Below, one piece after another: positions 43,183 to 50,800 of a stretch of DNA of 64,000 nucleotides. Numbering within the stretch: position 1 is the first letter of the stretch; every line of letters starts with the position of its first letter. Below the pieces are notes generated by a model. The model was not told where the DNA came from. It saw only the letters and a program-made list of their open reading frames with translations, and searched no databases. The stretch covers positions 62,001 to 126,000 of the forward strand of contig CAWJGO010000003.1 in assembly GCA_963842515.1 (NCBI GenBank), read 5' to 3'. The translations under genes and the position numbers were made by a program. Source of the DNA: CADEED01 sp963842515. Lineage in GTDB: Bacteria; Pseudomonadota; Gammaproteobacteria; Steroidobacterales; Steroidobacteraceae.

Positions 43183-44123
43183 GGCTTCTTCTCCAGTGCG
43201 GCATCGATGGCCTTCAGCGCGGCGTCCCCGTCCATCATCGAGAGCATTCGCAGCAGCGCCCGCTTCTCTTCGCTGGTCTTCGCCGCCCGGTAAAACGCCA
43301 GCACGCCCTCCTCGTCGTGCGCGATCATCATGCCCTGCAGCGCGGCCTCCTTGATCTCCTCATCCGTGCTGCGCGAATAGATGTCGCGTAGTGCAGCGCG
43401 CGCCGCATCGGTTTGAATCATGCCGATCTTGTGAACCGCTTCGGCACGGACTTCACGGTCGCCGCTGCCTTCGGCGATCTTGCGCAAGCTGGCAAGGTCA
43501 CCACTGATCGCATACGCATTCAGCAATCCGCTGGCGGCATTCGGCCGGTCGCCGAGCTTGCGCAGTTCATCGGCCGCGCCCATTACCCCAAGCATGTTGA
43601 TCGCCTCGTTCGCTTCGTCCTCGGACTTGGCATTCAGCGCTGCCTGATACACGAGATCCTTGCGTCCGGCGATCATCCAGGCCTGCAGCACCTCATCCTT
43701 CACGTCGAAGTCACCGGCCTTGTAGATTTCCTGCAGAGCGTCGAGCAACTGCCGATCTCCGCCAATGCCGATGCTGCGAATGGCTTCGCCTCGCATGTCG
43801 GAATCCGCTGAGCGGCTCGCCTGGGCGAGAATCGCTTTCGCTTCCGCCGAATCTATTTGACTGAGCACGAACAAGGCACGCTGCTTGACCAGCTTCGTCT
43901 GCGATCCCGCCAACACCTTCTTGATGATCGGCAGCGCGCGCTCGCCGGGTTGCGCCATCAGGCCTTCCAGCGCTGCGAGTGCGAGCTCTTCGTCGTCCGT
44001 GGGCGCGCGATCTGCCTTGCCCGGACGTTCGCGCTCCGCGACCGGGGTGGACGTTGGGGGCGTCTGCGGTTGTGCCGTGTGGCTCACTGCCAACGCGACC
44101 AGGATAGTTAGGACGTAACGCAT
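43179..44123 (-). CDS. Secreted HEAT-repeat protein (first of pair)
   Basis: Exported protein (314 aa; short signal peptide MRYVLTILVALAVSHTAQ, then a Pro/Thr-rich and acidic linker). From about residue 45 it is almost wholly HEAT/ARM-like repeats, for example RALFVLSQIDSAEAKAILAQ, RGEAIRSIGIGGDRQLLDAL, RAEAVHKIGMIQTDAARAAL and IKEAALQGMMIAHDEEGVLAF. No catalytic motif is visible. It lies 16 nt after the anti-sigma gene and is coupled to the second HEAT gene by an ATGA overlap. Together they may form the periplasmic input or target of the sigma-factor switch (inference). Confidence 0.85.
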   Translation of the reverse strand: MRYVLTILVALAVSHTAQPQTPPTSTPVAERERPGKADRAPTDDEELALAALEGLMAQPGERALPIIKKVLAGSQTKLVKQRALFVLSQIDSAEAKAILAQASRSADSDMRGEAIRSIGIGGDRQLLDALQEIYKAGDFDVKDEVLQAWMIAGRKDLVYQAALNAKSEDEANEAINMLGVMGAADELRKLGDRPNAASGLLNAYAISGDLASLRKIAEGSGDREVRAEAVHKIGMIQTDAARAALRDIYSRSTDEEIKEAALQGMMIAHDEEGVLAFYRAAKTSEEKRALLRMLSMMDGDAALKAIDAALEKKP

Positions 44124-44139
44124 GGATTGTTCCTCGAAG

Positions 44140-44865
44140 CTATAGGATCTTGGATGGTGCGGCGGCGCTCAAACGGGCCTGCATGACTCTCAGTTCGAAG
44201 CTCAGCTGCGCGACGCTGTCTGCCGACTCGCCGGCGCCGTCCGCGCCACCTTTGAGCATGGTTTCCAGAACAGGCGTGAACGCGCGCAATACGCGCGCGA
44301 GCTGAGGTTCACCGGCGCGCTCGGCTGCCAGTGCGTAAATCCGGTTCTGCCCGATGATGGTCTCGATCAGCCGGGCTCGCTCGTCCGGACTTGCGTTGCC
44401 GAGCGACGCGAGCCGTCGTTCGGTGCTCGCGAGATGCCATTTCAGGCCGTTTTCATAGGCGGACACGTCGCCCGTGCTGTTGGCGCCCGGCGGTGCAGCT
44501 GTCTGCCCGTTTTCCGCAATCTGGTTCGACGATGGCTGCATCAGTTTCTGTATGGACAAGGTGAGCGCGACGACCACTATCGCGGCCGCGGCCACCTGCC
44601 ATCGCGGTTGCGTGAAGAACCACCGGCTCGGAGGCGCCGCGCGCGTGTTGTTTGCCGCGCCTTCCAATGCGCCTTGCCAACGCTGTTGAATCAGCGCCGG
44701 CACGGAAACTTCAGGCAGCGCCGCGGCCGCGTCGAGGCGAGCCACGAGACTTTGCATCCGCTGCGCAAGCTCGGGTTGTTCGGTGAGCGCCGCGCCGATG
44801 TGCGCGCGTTCGGCTGCGTCGAGCTCGCGGTAGTAATAGAGCAGCAGGTCGTCGTCGGAGATCAT
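44140..44865 (-). CDS. Anti-sigma factor-like membrane protein
   Basis: A 241-aa single-pass membrane protein. I take the ATG at 44865, which overlaps the sigma gene stop (ATGA); an ATG 15 nt upstream is the alternative. The N-terminal cytoplasmic part (1-90) has the helical start SDDDLLLYYYRELDAAERAHI, resembling anti-sigma domains but without the zinc-binding HxxxCxxC motif. One membrane helix follows (WQVAAAAIVVVALTLSIQKL, about 92-111). A ~130-residue periplasmic part carries coiled-coil-like helices and no Cys. Position directly after an ECF sigma gene is the main basis for the call. Confidence 0.8.
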   Translation of the reverse strand: MISDDDLLLYYYRELDAAERAHIGAALTEQPELAQRMQSLVARLDAAAALPEVSVPALIQQRWQGALEGAANNTRAAPPSRWFFTQPRWQVAAAAIVVVALTLSIQKLMQPSSNQIAENGQTAAPPGANSTGDVSAYENGLKWHLASTERRLASLGNASPDERARLIETIIGQNRIYALAAERAGEPQLARVLRAFTPVLETMLKGGADGAGESADSVAQLSFELRVMQARLSAAAPSKIL

Positions 44866-45395
44866 GATTCGCCTCGCCATACGTGCAGATCGACGCGCAG
44901 CTTGCGGACCGCGCGGAACAAGGTGCTCTTGGTGTTGTTGATATTGGTGTGCAGGCTTTCGGCGATCTCTTCGAGTCGCCAGCCTTCGACGTGCTTGAGC
45001 AGGAAGGTCTGCCGCTCGTTGGCAGTCAGGCGTTGCATCGCTACGCCTAAATCCCGGCCCAAGGCGTCCAATGCGTAATCGCTCTCGGGCGCCGCTGACG
45101 GCGCCGCCACCATGGTGTCGACATCGAGATCATCTTCGGCTCGACGCTTGCGCCGGCGCACCAGGTCGATCGCCGAGTTCAACGCAATGCGATGGATCCA
45201 GGAATCGAGAGCGGCGTCGCCGCGGAATTCGTCGCGACGGTGCCAGGCCTTCAGCAAGGCTTCCTGAACCGCATCCGCGGCCAGATCGGCATCGCGTGTG
45301 ATGCGCAGGCAGGCGTTGTACCAACGCCCGCTGCGTTCCTTGAGTACGGTGTGGAAGGCGTCCGGCCGGACCCAGGATTTGAGAAGGGTGAGCAC
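44862..45395 (-). CDS. ECF-family RNA polymerase sigma factor
   Basis: Extracytoplasmic-function sigma factor (177 aa, GTG start). Region 2 (about 20-90) includes DLAADAVQEALLKAWHRRDEFRGDAALDSWIHRIALNSAIDLVRRR, with the aromatic/basic -10 recognition helix. Region 4 (about 115-170) has ERQTFLLKHVEGWRLEEIAESLHTNINNTKSTLFRAVRKLR, the -35 helix-turn-helix. It heads an operon: sigma, anti-sigma-like protein, then two HEAT proteins. ECF sigmas commonly drive their own operon; I see no clear GGAAC-type -35 upstream, so its target promoter is unknown. Confidence 0.93.
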   Translation of the reverse strand: MLTLLKSWVRPDAFHTVLKERSGRWYNACLRITRDADLAADAVQEALLKAWHRRDEFRGDAALDSWIHRIALNSAIDLVRRRKRRAEDDLDVDTMVAAPSAAPESDYALDALGRDLGVAMQRLTANERQTFLLKHVEGWRLEEIAESLHTNINNTKSTLFRAVRKLRVDLHVWRGES

Positions 45396-45590
45396 GCAAC
45401 TTGGACGGCGGAGGTGCCAAAAGGTTAGGAAACGACCTTGGGTGGCGAAAACTGGGGCAACCAGCGCCCGGGAGAGTATCTACCACGGCCCGGAGCGCGG
45501 CCGCCGGTGCGCGGGCGCGGCAGGTCGCGCGCACCGTTGATGCCAGAAAAGCCGGCCCCCGTCACCGAGCTAACTATTTGTTTGCGAAGG

Positions 45591-45666
<76 letters not shown>

Positions 45667-45719
45667 CTGGAAAAACCAAAAATCGTGGCCGCGATTTTAG
45701 GCGCGGCCGCCGCGGCGCG

Positions 45720-46373
45720 CTATTGCGCTGGTGCGGTTTCCTGAGCCCCAGATCCGTTTTCAGCTGCCGGGCATGGCCGGAATTCCAGCTCCGTGTCCCC
45801 GGCTGGGAATTTCGAGCCCTCGAGCGGCGGCGAATCGGACTTCAGCGTGAGATCCAGCCAGATGGCGGTGCCTGGCTTCTCGCGCGCCTCGATCTGCGGC
45901 AGCAGGCCGAGCCTGGCGACGCGCTCGGATTGCGTGGCGGCGCGCGCTTCGTCCGAAAACACTCCGAGCGAGATGCGCCGCGCGGCGCCGAGATCTCCGA
46001 TGGCCTGCGCGTCGGCGATGCCTCCTTTCATCAACCGGTCCAGCAGGCGCCGTTCGCTCGACTCGGACGGCGGGCTTTCGAGGTACACCCAATAACCCTC
46101 GAACACACGGGTGCCGGCTTCGCGCGGCACCGAGGTGTAACCGCTGTCGTTCAGAGTCGCGCGCGCGCGGGCCGCCATCTCGGTCGTGGCGAACGGACCG
46201 ACGGTGACGCAACCACCATCTGCGGTCAGCGGCACGGCCTCGCGTGCCAGTTGCAGCCGCGGGGCAACGACCTTGGGCGAAACCGGGAGTTGCGGGTCCG
46301 TGGGGGCAAGCCAATGCGACCACGCGAAGAATGCGAGGTTCGCTAATAAGAGAAGGAGTAAGGCGGCACGCAC
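45720..46373 (-). CDS. SPOR-domain membrane protein
   Basis: A 217-aa protein from GTG 46373; upstream in-frame sequence overlaps coaX and is unlike protein-coding sequence. One membrane helix (AALLLLLLANLAFFAWSHWL, about 3-22) anchors a periplasmic region. The C-terminal half is a SPOR-like fold (ISLGVFSDEARAATQSERVARLGL, ending in LDLTL), preceded by a related CVTVGPFATTEMAARARATL repeat. SPOR domains bind denuded glycan strands at septal peptidoglycan. It is last in the ctlX-plsY-birA-coaX series, 52 nt after coaX; a SPOR gene after birA-coaX is common in Pseudomonas/Xanthomonas relatives. Confidence 0.85.
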   Translation of the reverse strand: MRAALLLLLLANLAFFAWSHWLAPTDPQLPVSPKVVAPRLQLAREAVPLTADGGCVTVGPFATTEMAARARATLNDSGYTSVPREAGTRVFEGYWVYLESPPSESSERRLLDRLMKGGIADAQAIGDLGAARRISLGVFSDEARAATQSERVARLGLLPQIEAREKPGTAIWLDLTLKSDSPPLEGSKFPAGDTELEFRPCPAAENGSGAQETAPAQ

Positions 46374-46425
46374 GCGAGGCGCGAGTGTAGCAAATGCCGC
46401 GTGCGCGTCGGTCCTGGCTCGCGCC

Positions 46426-47181
46426 CTAGCCTTTCGCGAATACCGCGAGGCCGCGCAGCACGAGATCGGGGACCAGTTGCGCGGGACTCTCCAGGTGGCG
46501 CCGCAGCGTGGCAGCGGCGCCACCGGTGAGAAGCAACAGCGGCCGCCCGCCCATCGTTCGCCTGGCCTCGAGCAGGGCACGATCGACGAACGCAGCGGCG
46601 GCAAACACGGCACCCGCAGCGAGTGCTGTTGCAGTATCGGTGGCGAACAGGGATCGCGGCGCCGCTACGCCACCGCCGCCCGCGCGGCGCCGAATCCCAT
46701 GCGTTCCTGACAGCAGGCTCTCGACCATGGCGTTGGGGCCGGGCACGATCGCACCACCTCGATGACGGCCGGCCGCCGAGACGGCGTCAATGGTGAGTGC
46801 GGTGCCAACATTGGCGATGACGACGGGGCGCCCCTTCGCCAGCGCGTGCGCTCCGACTGCCGACACCCAGCGGTCGGCGCCCAGGCGCCAGGTGTCGCGG
46901 TAGCTGTTGATCACGCCGTGCGCGCGCTGTGTCGAGCCGATGTATTCGGGCGCGATGCCAAACCGCCGCCGCACGGCGGCGTCGAGCACGCGCGACAGCG
47001 CTTCGTCCACGACGCTCACGACGACGACGCGATGTATCTCGGTTGGTGCGCCGCGCACCAGCGCGCGTAGCGCCAGCCCTGAGTTTTCATGCGCGGCGGC
47101 CTGCATGCGGCCCTGGCGCACATCACGCAACGAGGCCCACTTGACGCGGGTATTACCGATGTCGACTAACAATGTGTTCAT
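46426..47181 (-). CDS. coaX: Type III pantothenate kinase
   Basis: CoaX (251 aa), the first committed enzyme of coenzyme A synthesis (pantothenate to 4'-phosphopantothenate), using the ASKHA fold. Motifs: PHOSPHATE 1 in LLVDIGNTRVKWA, the LGADRWVSAVGA segment, GTALTIDAV, GGAIVPGPNAMVESL, and LLLTGGAA near the C-terminus. The ATG at 47181 overlaps the birA stop (ATGA). A longer frame upstream runs antiphase through birA and is not coding. It lacks sensitivity to CoA feedback, as known for the family. Confident call. Confidence 0.95.
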   Translation of the reverse strand: MNTLLVDIGNTRVKWASLRDVRQGRMQAAAHENSGLALRALVRGAPTEIHRVVVVSVVDEALSRVLDAAVRRRFGIAPEYIGSTQRAHGVINSYRDTWRLGADRWVSAVGAHALAKGRPVVIANVGTALTIDAVSAAGRHRGGAIVPGPNAMVESLLSGTHGIRRRAGGGGVAAPRSLFATDTATALAAGAVFAAAAFVDRALLEARRTMGGRPLLLLTGGAAATLRRHLESPAQLVPDLVLRGLAVFAKG

Positions 47182-48185
47182 TGATCGATGCGCACCGTGA
47201 CTTCGCCGGAGATGAAGCGTCGCACGCCTGTGGGTGTCTCGACCAGCAGTGCGCCGTGGGCGTCGACGCCGCGCGCAATGCCGCGCGTGATTTCGCCGGC
47301 GTTTTCGACCCGCACTTCGTTCTCGCGCAACGCATCGCAGTCGTGCCAGTTGTCCAGATGCGGCGTCAAGCCGTGGCGCGGGAAACCTTCGAGCGCCGGC
47401 AACAGGCGCGCGAGCAGCGCTGCCACGATAGCGTTGCGGTCCGGCACGGGCATGTGGTGCGCGCGAATGTCGTCGGCGATATTGCCGGTGGCTTCGACTG
47501 CCGCGCGCGCATCGTCGTCGAGCAGCACATTGAGGCCGATTCCCACCACCACGTGCACCGGTCCGCCCGACTCGGCGCGCATCTCGATGAGAATTCCGCC
47601 GAGCTTGCCGCTGGCGGTCACGAGGTCGTTGGGCCATTTCAGCCGCACGCCGGGGACGCTCAGCGAGGTCAATGCGTTCACGGCGCACAGCCCGACCACC
47701 AGGGACAATGCGGATAAGTCGGCTGGCAGGTCGGCGTAATGCCATGCCAGCGAGAGACAGATGGCGCCGCCCGGTGGCGCGACCCACCCGCGTCCGCGTC
47801 GCCCGCGCCCGCCCGTCTGGTGCTCGGTGAGCACGACGGAGGCGAGGCCCGCGGCCGGCGGCAGCGACTCCAGCAAGCGGGTGTTCGTCGACTCCAGTGT
47901 CCACTCGACCTGCAGAGTTTCGATTTGCGCGCGTACCTCGGCGGACAGCAGCGCCTCGATGCGCTCCACCGAGAGAGCGCAAACGCCCGCCGCGAGGCGA
48001 TAGCCTTTGTTGGGTTGCGCGTCGAGTGTGACGCCGAGCTCGCGCAGTTGCTCGACCGCCTTCCACACCGCGGCGCGCGTCACGGACAGGTCCGCGGCCA
48101 GCGCTTCGCCCGACTGGAAGTCGTGGCAGTCGAGACGCTGAAAGACCCGCTGCGGCAGCGGACTTTGAGAAGAGGCGCCGCTCAC
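47178..48185 (-). CDS. birA: Biotin operon repressor / biotin-[acetyl-CoA-carboxylase] ligase
   Basis: Bifunctional BirA (335 aa, GTG start overlapping the plsY stop). Residues 1-80 form a winged helix (ALAADLSVTRAAVWKAVEQLRELGVTL) that represses biotin genes. The catalytic domain has TNTRLLESLPP, the ATP/biotin loop GGRGRRGRGWVAPPGGAICLS (Gly-Arg-Gly motif) and VRLKWPNDLV with the active Lys. A small SH3-like C-terminal domain follows. It charges biotin carrier protein of acetyl-CoA carboxylase. Translationally coupled to coaX, linking biotin, CoA and lipid synthesis in one operon. Confidence 0.95.
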   Translation of the reverse strand: MSGASSQSPLPQRVFQRLDCHDFQSGEALAADLSVTRAAVWKAVEQLRELGVTLDAQPNKGYRLAAGVCALSVERIEALLSAEVRAQIETLQVEWTLESTNTRLLESLPPAAGLASVVLTEHQTGGRGRRGRGWVAPPGGAICLSLAWHYADLPADLSALSLVVGLCAVNALTSLSVPGVRLKWPNDLVTASGKLGGILIEMRAESGGPVHVVVGIGLNVLLDDDARAAVEATGNIADDIRAHHMPVPDRNAIVAALLARLLPALEGFPRHGLTPHLDNWHDCDALRENEVRVENAGEITRGIARGVDAHGALLVETPTGVRRFISGEVTVRIDQ

Positions 48186-48829
48186 GCGCGACCACGCCCG
48201 AACAGCCAGAGTTTGCGTGCGCGCGGCTCGACGCCCTCACGCATGCGCCGCACATTGCCGCGGTGCGTATACAGCACCAGCACCGCGCAAGCGAGCGAAA
48301 ATGCCAGCTCCGGCGTGAGCACCGGTCCGGACCGGATCAGTAGATAGACGGGCAAGGCCAGCGCCGCAATGATGGAGGCGAGCCCGACGTAGCCCGACAC
48401 CATGACCATGATCAGCCAGGTTGCGAACAGCGGCAGCAACAGCACGGGCATGAGACCTGCGTATGCGCCCACGAGCGTGGCTACGCCCTTGCCACCCCGG
48501 AACCCGTGCCAAACCGGAAACACGTGGCCGATGACGGCGGCGAACGCGCATGCCGCGGGCAACCACGGCCACAGGTCGTCGGACGCCGGCGCATTGCCAG
48601 GCAACGCGAGTCCCGGCAACACCGCGGCCGCGAACCACCCCTTCGCGACGTCGATGATGATGACCCAGACTGCGAACCAGGCGCCCTGCGTGCGCAGCGC
48701 GTTGGTGGCGCCGGCGTTGCCACTGCCCGACTTGCGGATATCGACGCCACCCTTGAGGAAACCGACCACGAGGCTGCCGACGATGGAGCCGAGAAGATAG
48801 GCGAGCAGCACCTTGACCGGAAATTCCAT
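48182..48829 (-). CDS. plsY: Acyl-phosphate:glycerol-3-phosphate acyltransferase
   Basis: PlsY (215 aa from ATG 48829), the inner-membrane enzyme that uses acyl-phosphate to acylate glycerol-3-P, the first step of phospholipid synthesis. Signatures: LLGSIVGSLVVG, the Ser/Gly loop KSGSGNAGATNALRT and FPVWHGFRGGKGVAT with the catalytic Gly/Lys loop. Five to seven membrane helices span the rest. An upstream in-frame ATG adds 34 non-homologous residues and was rejected. It follows ctlX by 13 nt and is coupled to birA by a GTGA overlap. Confidence 0.95.
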   Translation of the reverse strand: MEFPVKVLLAYLLGSIVGSLVVGFLKGGVDIRKSGSGNAGATNALRTQGAWFAVWVIIIDVAKGWFAAAVLPGLALPGNAPASDDLWPWLPAACAFAAVIGHVFPVWHGFRGGKGVATLVGAYAGLMPVLLLPLFATWLIMVMVSGYVGLASIIAALALPVYLLIRSGPVLTPELAFSLACAVLVLYTHRGNVRRMREGVEPRARKLWLFGRGRA

Positions 48830-48842
48830 CGCGCTTCGACAC

Positions 48843-49799
48843 TCAGGGAAGGAATATTTCCGCGAGCATACATCGGACGCTGCCACCCCCGTGCCGTTCA
48901 ATGATCTCCAGAGGTACCGCAAGCACTGCATCCACTGATGAATACAGCCGTATGTACTTGGGTGTCGCCAACGCGTGGCGCGCGGTCTCCGACATCACGA
49001 GGATGGTGAAATCGCCGAGATATTCGTCCCAGCTGCCCACTTCGAGCATGTTGCCGGCGAACGCGCGCATTTCCGCGTGATCGATGGCAACGAGATCGCG
49101 GCCGGAATCGCGCAGCCGTTGCTCGACGCGGCCCCGATCGGCCACGGCGATCGCGTCGAGTGCCGCCACGCAGATGCGTGTTCCCACGTTCATGAGGACA
49201 TTGGTGTGGTAGATGGGCGTGCCCGACTCGTCGGCGGCCGAGAACAACTCGAGGGCAAAACCCATCTCGCCCGCCCATTCCCGCGCCACTGCCTCGTCGG
49301 TGCGCGGCGAGCGGCAGGCGTACGCCACGCGCGCGACGTGGTCCAGCACCAGGCTGCCGGTACCTTCGAGGGAGCGGCCGGCTTTCTCGTGCGCGGTCAG
49401 ATCGACCACGCGGCGTACGCCAAACCCCGTGTCACGTACGACCGCGTCGACGACTTCCTGGCGCCGCTCAACGCGGCGGTTCTCGGCGTGCATGGGGTAC
49501 AGCACGACAGTGCCATCCGCATGGAAACTCACCCAGTTGTTCGGGAACACCGCGTCGGGCTTGACGGGCCGGTCGGAATCCTGGGCCACGCACACCGTCA
49601 CGCCCTCGGCGGTCAGCGCGGCGGCGAACGCATCGAATTCGGCCAACGCGCGGTCGGCAACGCCCGCGGACTCCCCGGCGTTCTGAAAACGGTTGGTCCC
49701 GGCGGTTTGCGTGTTGTAGCCGAAGTGCCGGGGTCGAACCATCAGGACCGCACTGGCACATTGAAAACCGCTTCGGCTCCGGTCTATCCCTGCCTGCAT
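48843..49799 (-). CDS. ctlX: Amidinotransferase-family hydrolase, CtlX-like (citrulline utilization)
   Basis: Guanidino-modifying enzyme fold (318 aa) matching the citrulline-utilization hydrolase CtlX. Motifs: MVRPRHFGYNTQTAGTN near the N-terminus, DAVFPNNWVSFHADG with the substrate Asp-Asn pair, YHTNVLMNVGTRICVA with the central His, and the terminal GGGSVRCMLAEIF with the nucleophilic Cys. CtlX is described as hydrolysing citrulline; dimethylargininase-like activity is a nearby alternative. It is upstream of plsY by 13 nt and divergent from the 2OG oxygenase by 45 nt, so it probably heads the plsY-birA-coaX transcript. Confidence 0.85.
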   Translation of the reverse strand: MQAGIDRSRSGFQCASAVLMVRPRHFGYNTQTAGTNRFQNAGESAGVADRALAEFDAFAAALTAEGVTVCVAQDSDRPVKPDAVFPNNWVSFHADGTVVLYPMHAENRRVERRQEVVDAVVRDTGFGVRRVVDLTAHEKAGRSLEGTGSLVLDHVARVAYACRSPRTDEAVAREWAGEMGFALELFSAADESGTPIYHTNVLMNVGTRICVAALDAIAVADRGRVEQRLRDSGRDLVAIDHAEMRAFAGNMLEVGSWDEYLGDFTILVMSETARHALATPKYIRLYSSVDAVLAVPLEIIERHGGGSVRCMLAEIFLP

Positions 49800-49844
49800 T
49801 ACCGACTTCTACATCCCGTACACGGTAGGCACAATAGCCGGCGC

Positions 49845-50777
49845 ATGACCGACACAGTCCCAACACTCGATGCGCGCCAGTCCGAGAGCCCCAGGTTCGC
49901 GGCGGAAATCGCCGCCGCCTACGCCGAGTTTGGATTCGTGATCATCGAGAATCACGGGATCGACAAGCGGCTCATCGATCAGTGCCTGGCCTGTTTCCGT
50001 GAATTCTTCGCCCGGCCGGTAGAGGAGAAACTGCGCTACCGCATTCCGAATGGCGGCGGTGCCCGCGGTTACACGGCATTCGGCATCGAAACCGCCAAAG
50101 GCGCCACGCACAGCGATCTCAAGGAATTCTGGCACGTCGGCCGCGAGCTGCCGCCTGGCCACCCGTTCAACGAGGTCATGGCGCCTAACATCTGGGTGGA
50201 CAGCATTCCGGGCTTCCGCGAATCGACGCTGGGCCTGTACGAGTCCTTCGACGCGTTGGGCCTGAAGCTGCTGTCGGCCATCGCGCGGTCGGTGCAGCTG
50301 CCCGCGAATTTCTTCGACGACAAGGTGGATCTCGGCAACAGCGTGCTGCGCGTCATCCACTACCCGCCCATGCCACCGGTGCCGACGCCGTCGGTGCGCG
50401 CCGGCGCGCACGAGGACATCAACGTCATCACGCTGTTGTTAGGCGCGGAAGAGCCGGGTCTCGAAGTGCTGTCGCGCAAGGGCGAATGGCTGCCGGTCAA
50501 TCCGGCGCCGGGCACGCTGGTGTGCAACGTCGGTGACATGCTGCAGCGGCTGACCAACCAGCATCTGCGCTCCACCACGCATCGCGTGGTGAACCCGCCG
50601 CGCGAACGCGCCAGCAATGCACGCTACTCGCTGCCTTTCTTCCTGCACTTCAATCCGGATTTCCTCATCAAGACGCTGCCGCAATACATCGATGCGCAGC
50701 ATCCCGACCAGTTTCCCGTGCCCATCAACGCGCAAGACTTCCTCATGGAACGGTTGCGCGAAATCAAGCTCATCTAA
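49845..50777 (+). CDS. 2-oxoglutarate/Fe(II) oxygenase, isopenicillin N synthase-like
   Basis: Non-haem iron dioxygenase (310 aa from ATG 49845; a longer upstream frame runs antisense through ctlX and is not coding). The DIOX_N part starts RFAAEIAAAYAEFGFVIIENHGI. The catalytic jelly roll has the iron triad His189-x-Asp191 (HED) and His246 (THRVV), and the 2-oxoglutarate Arg260-x-Ser262 (RYS). The IPNS family includes thymine 7-hydroxylase, pyrimidine-deoxynucleoside dioxygenases and many hydroxylases. Its likely operon partners are nupC (23 nt) and tdk, which makes a pyrimidine nucleoside or base a reasonable but untested substrate. Confidence 0.87.
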   Translation: MTDTVPTLDARQSESPRFAAEIAAAYAEFGFVIIENHGIDKRLIDQCLACFREFFARPVEEKLRYRIPNGGGARGYTAFGIETAKGATHSDLKEFWHVGRELPPGHPFNEVMAPNIWVDSIPGFRESTLGLYESFDALGLKLLSAIARSVQLPANFFDDKVDLGNSVLRVIHYPPMPPVPTPSVRAGAHEDINVITLLLGAEEPGLEVLSRKGEWLPVNPAPGTLVCNVGDMLQRLTNQHLRSTTHRVVNPPRERASNARYSLPFFLHFNPDFLIKTLPQYIDAQHPDQFPVPINAQDFLMERLREIKLI

Positions 50778-50800
50778 CTAGAATAACAAGGGGTTTCCCG

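Noticed and set aside
48975..49844. Upstream in-frame extension of the 2OG oxygenase
   Set aside because: Antisense to ctlX and His/Arg/Val-rich; the family N-terminus fits the ATG at 49845.
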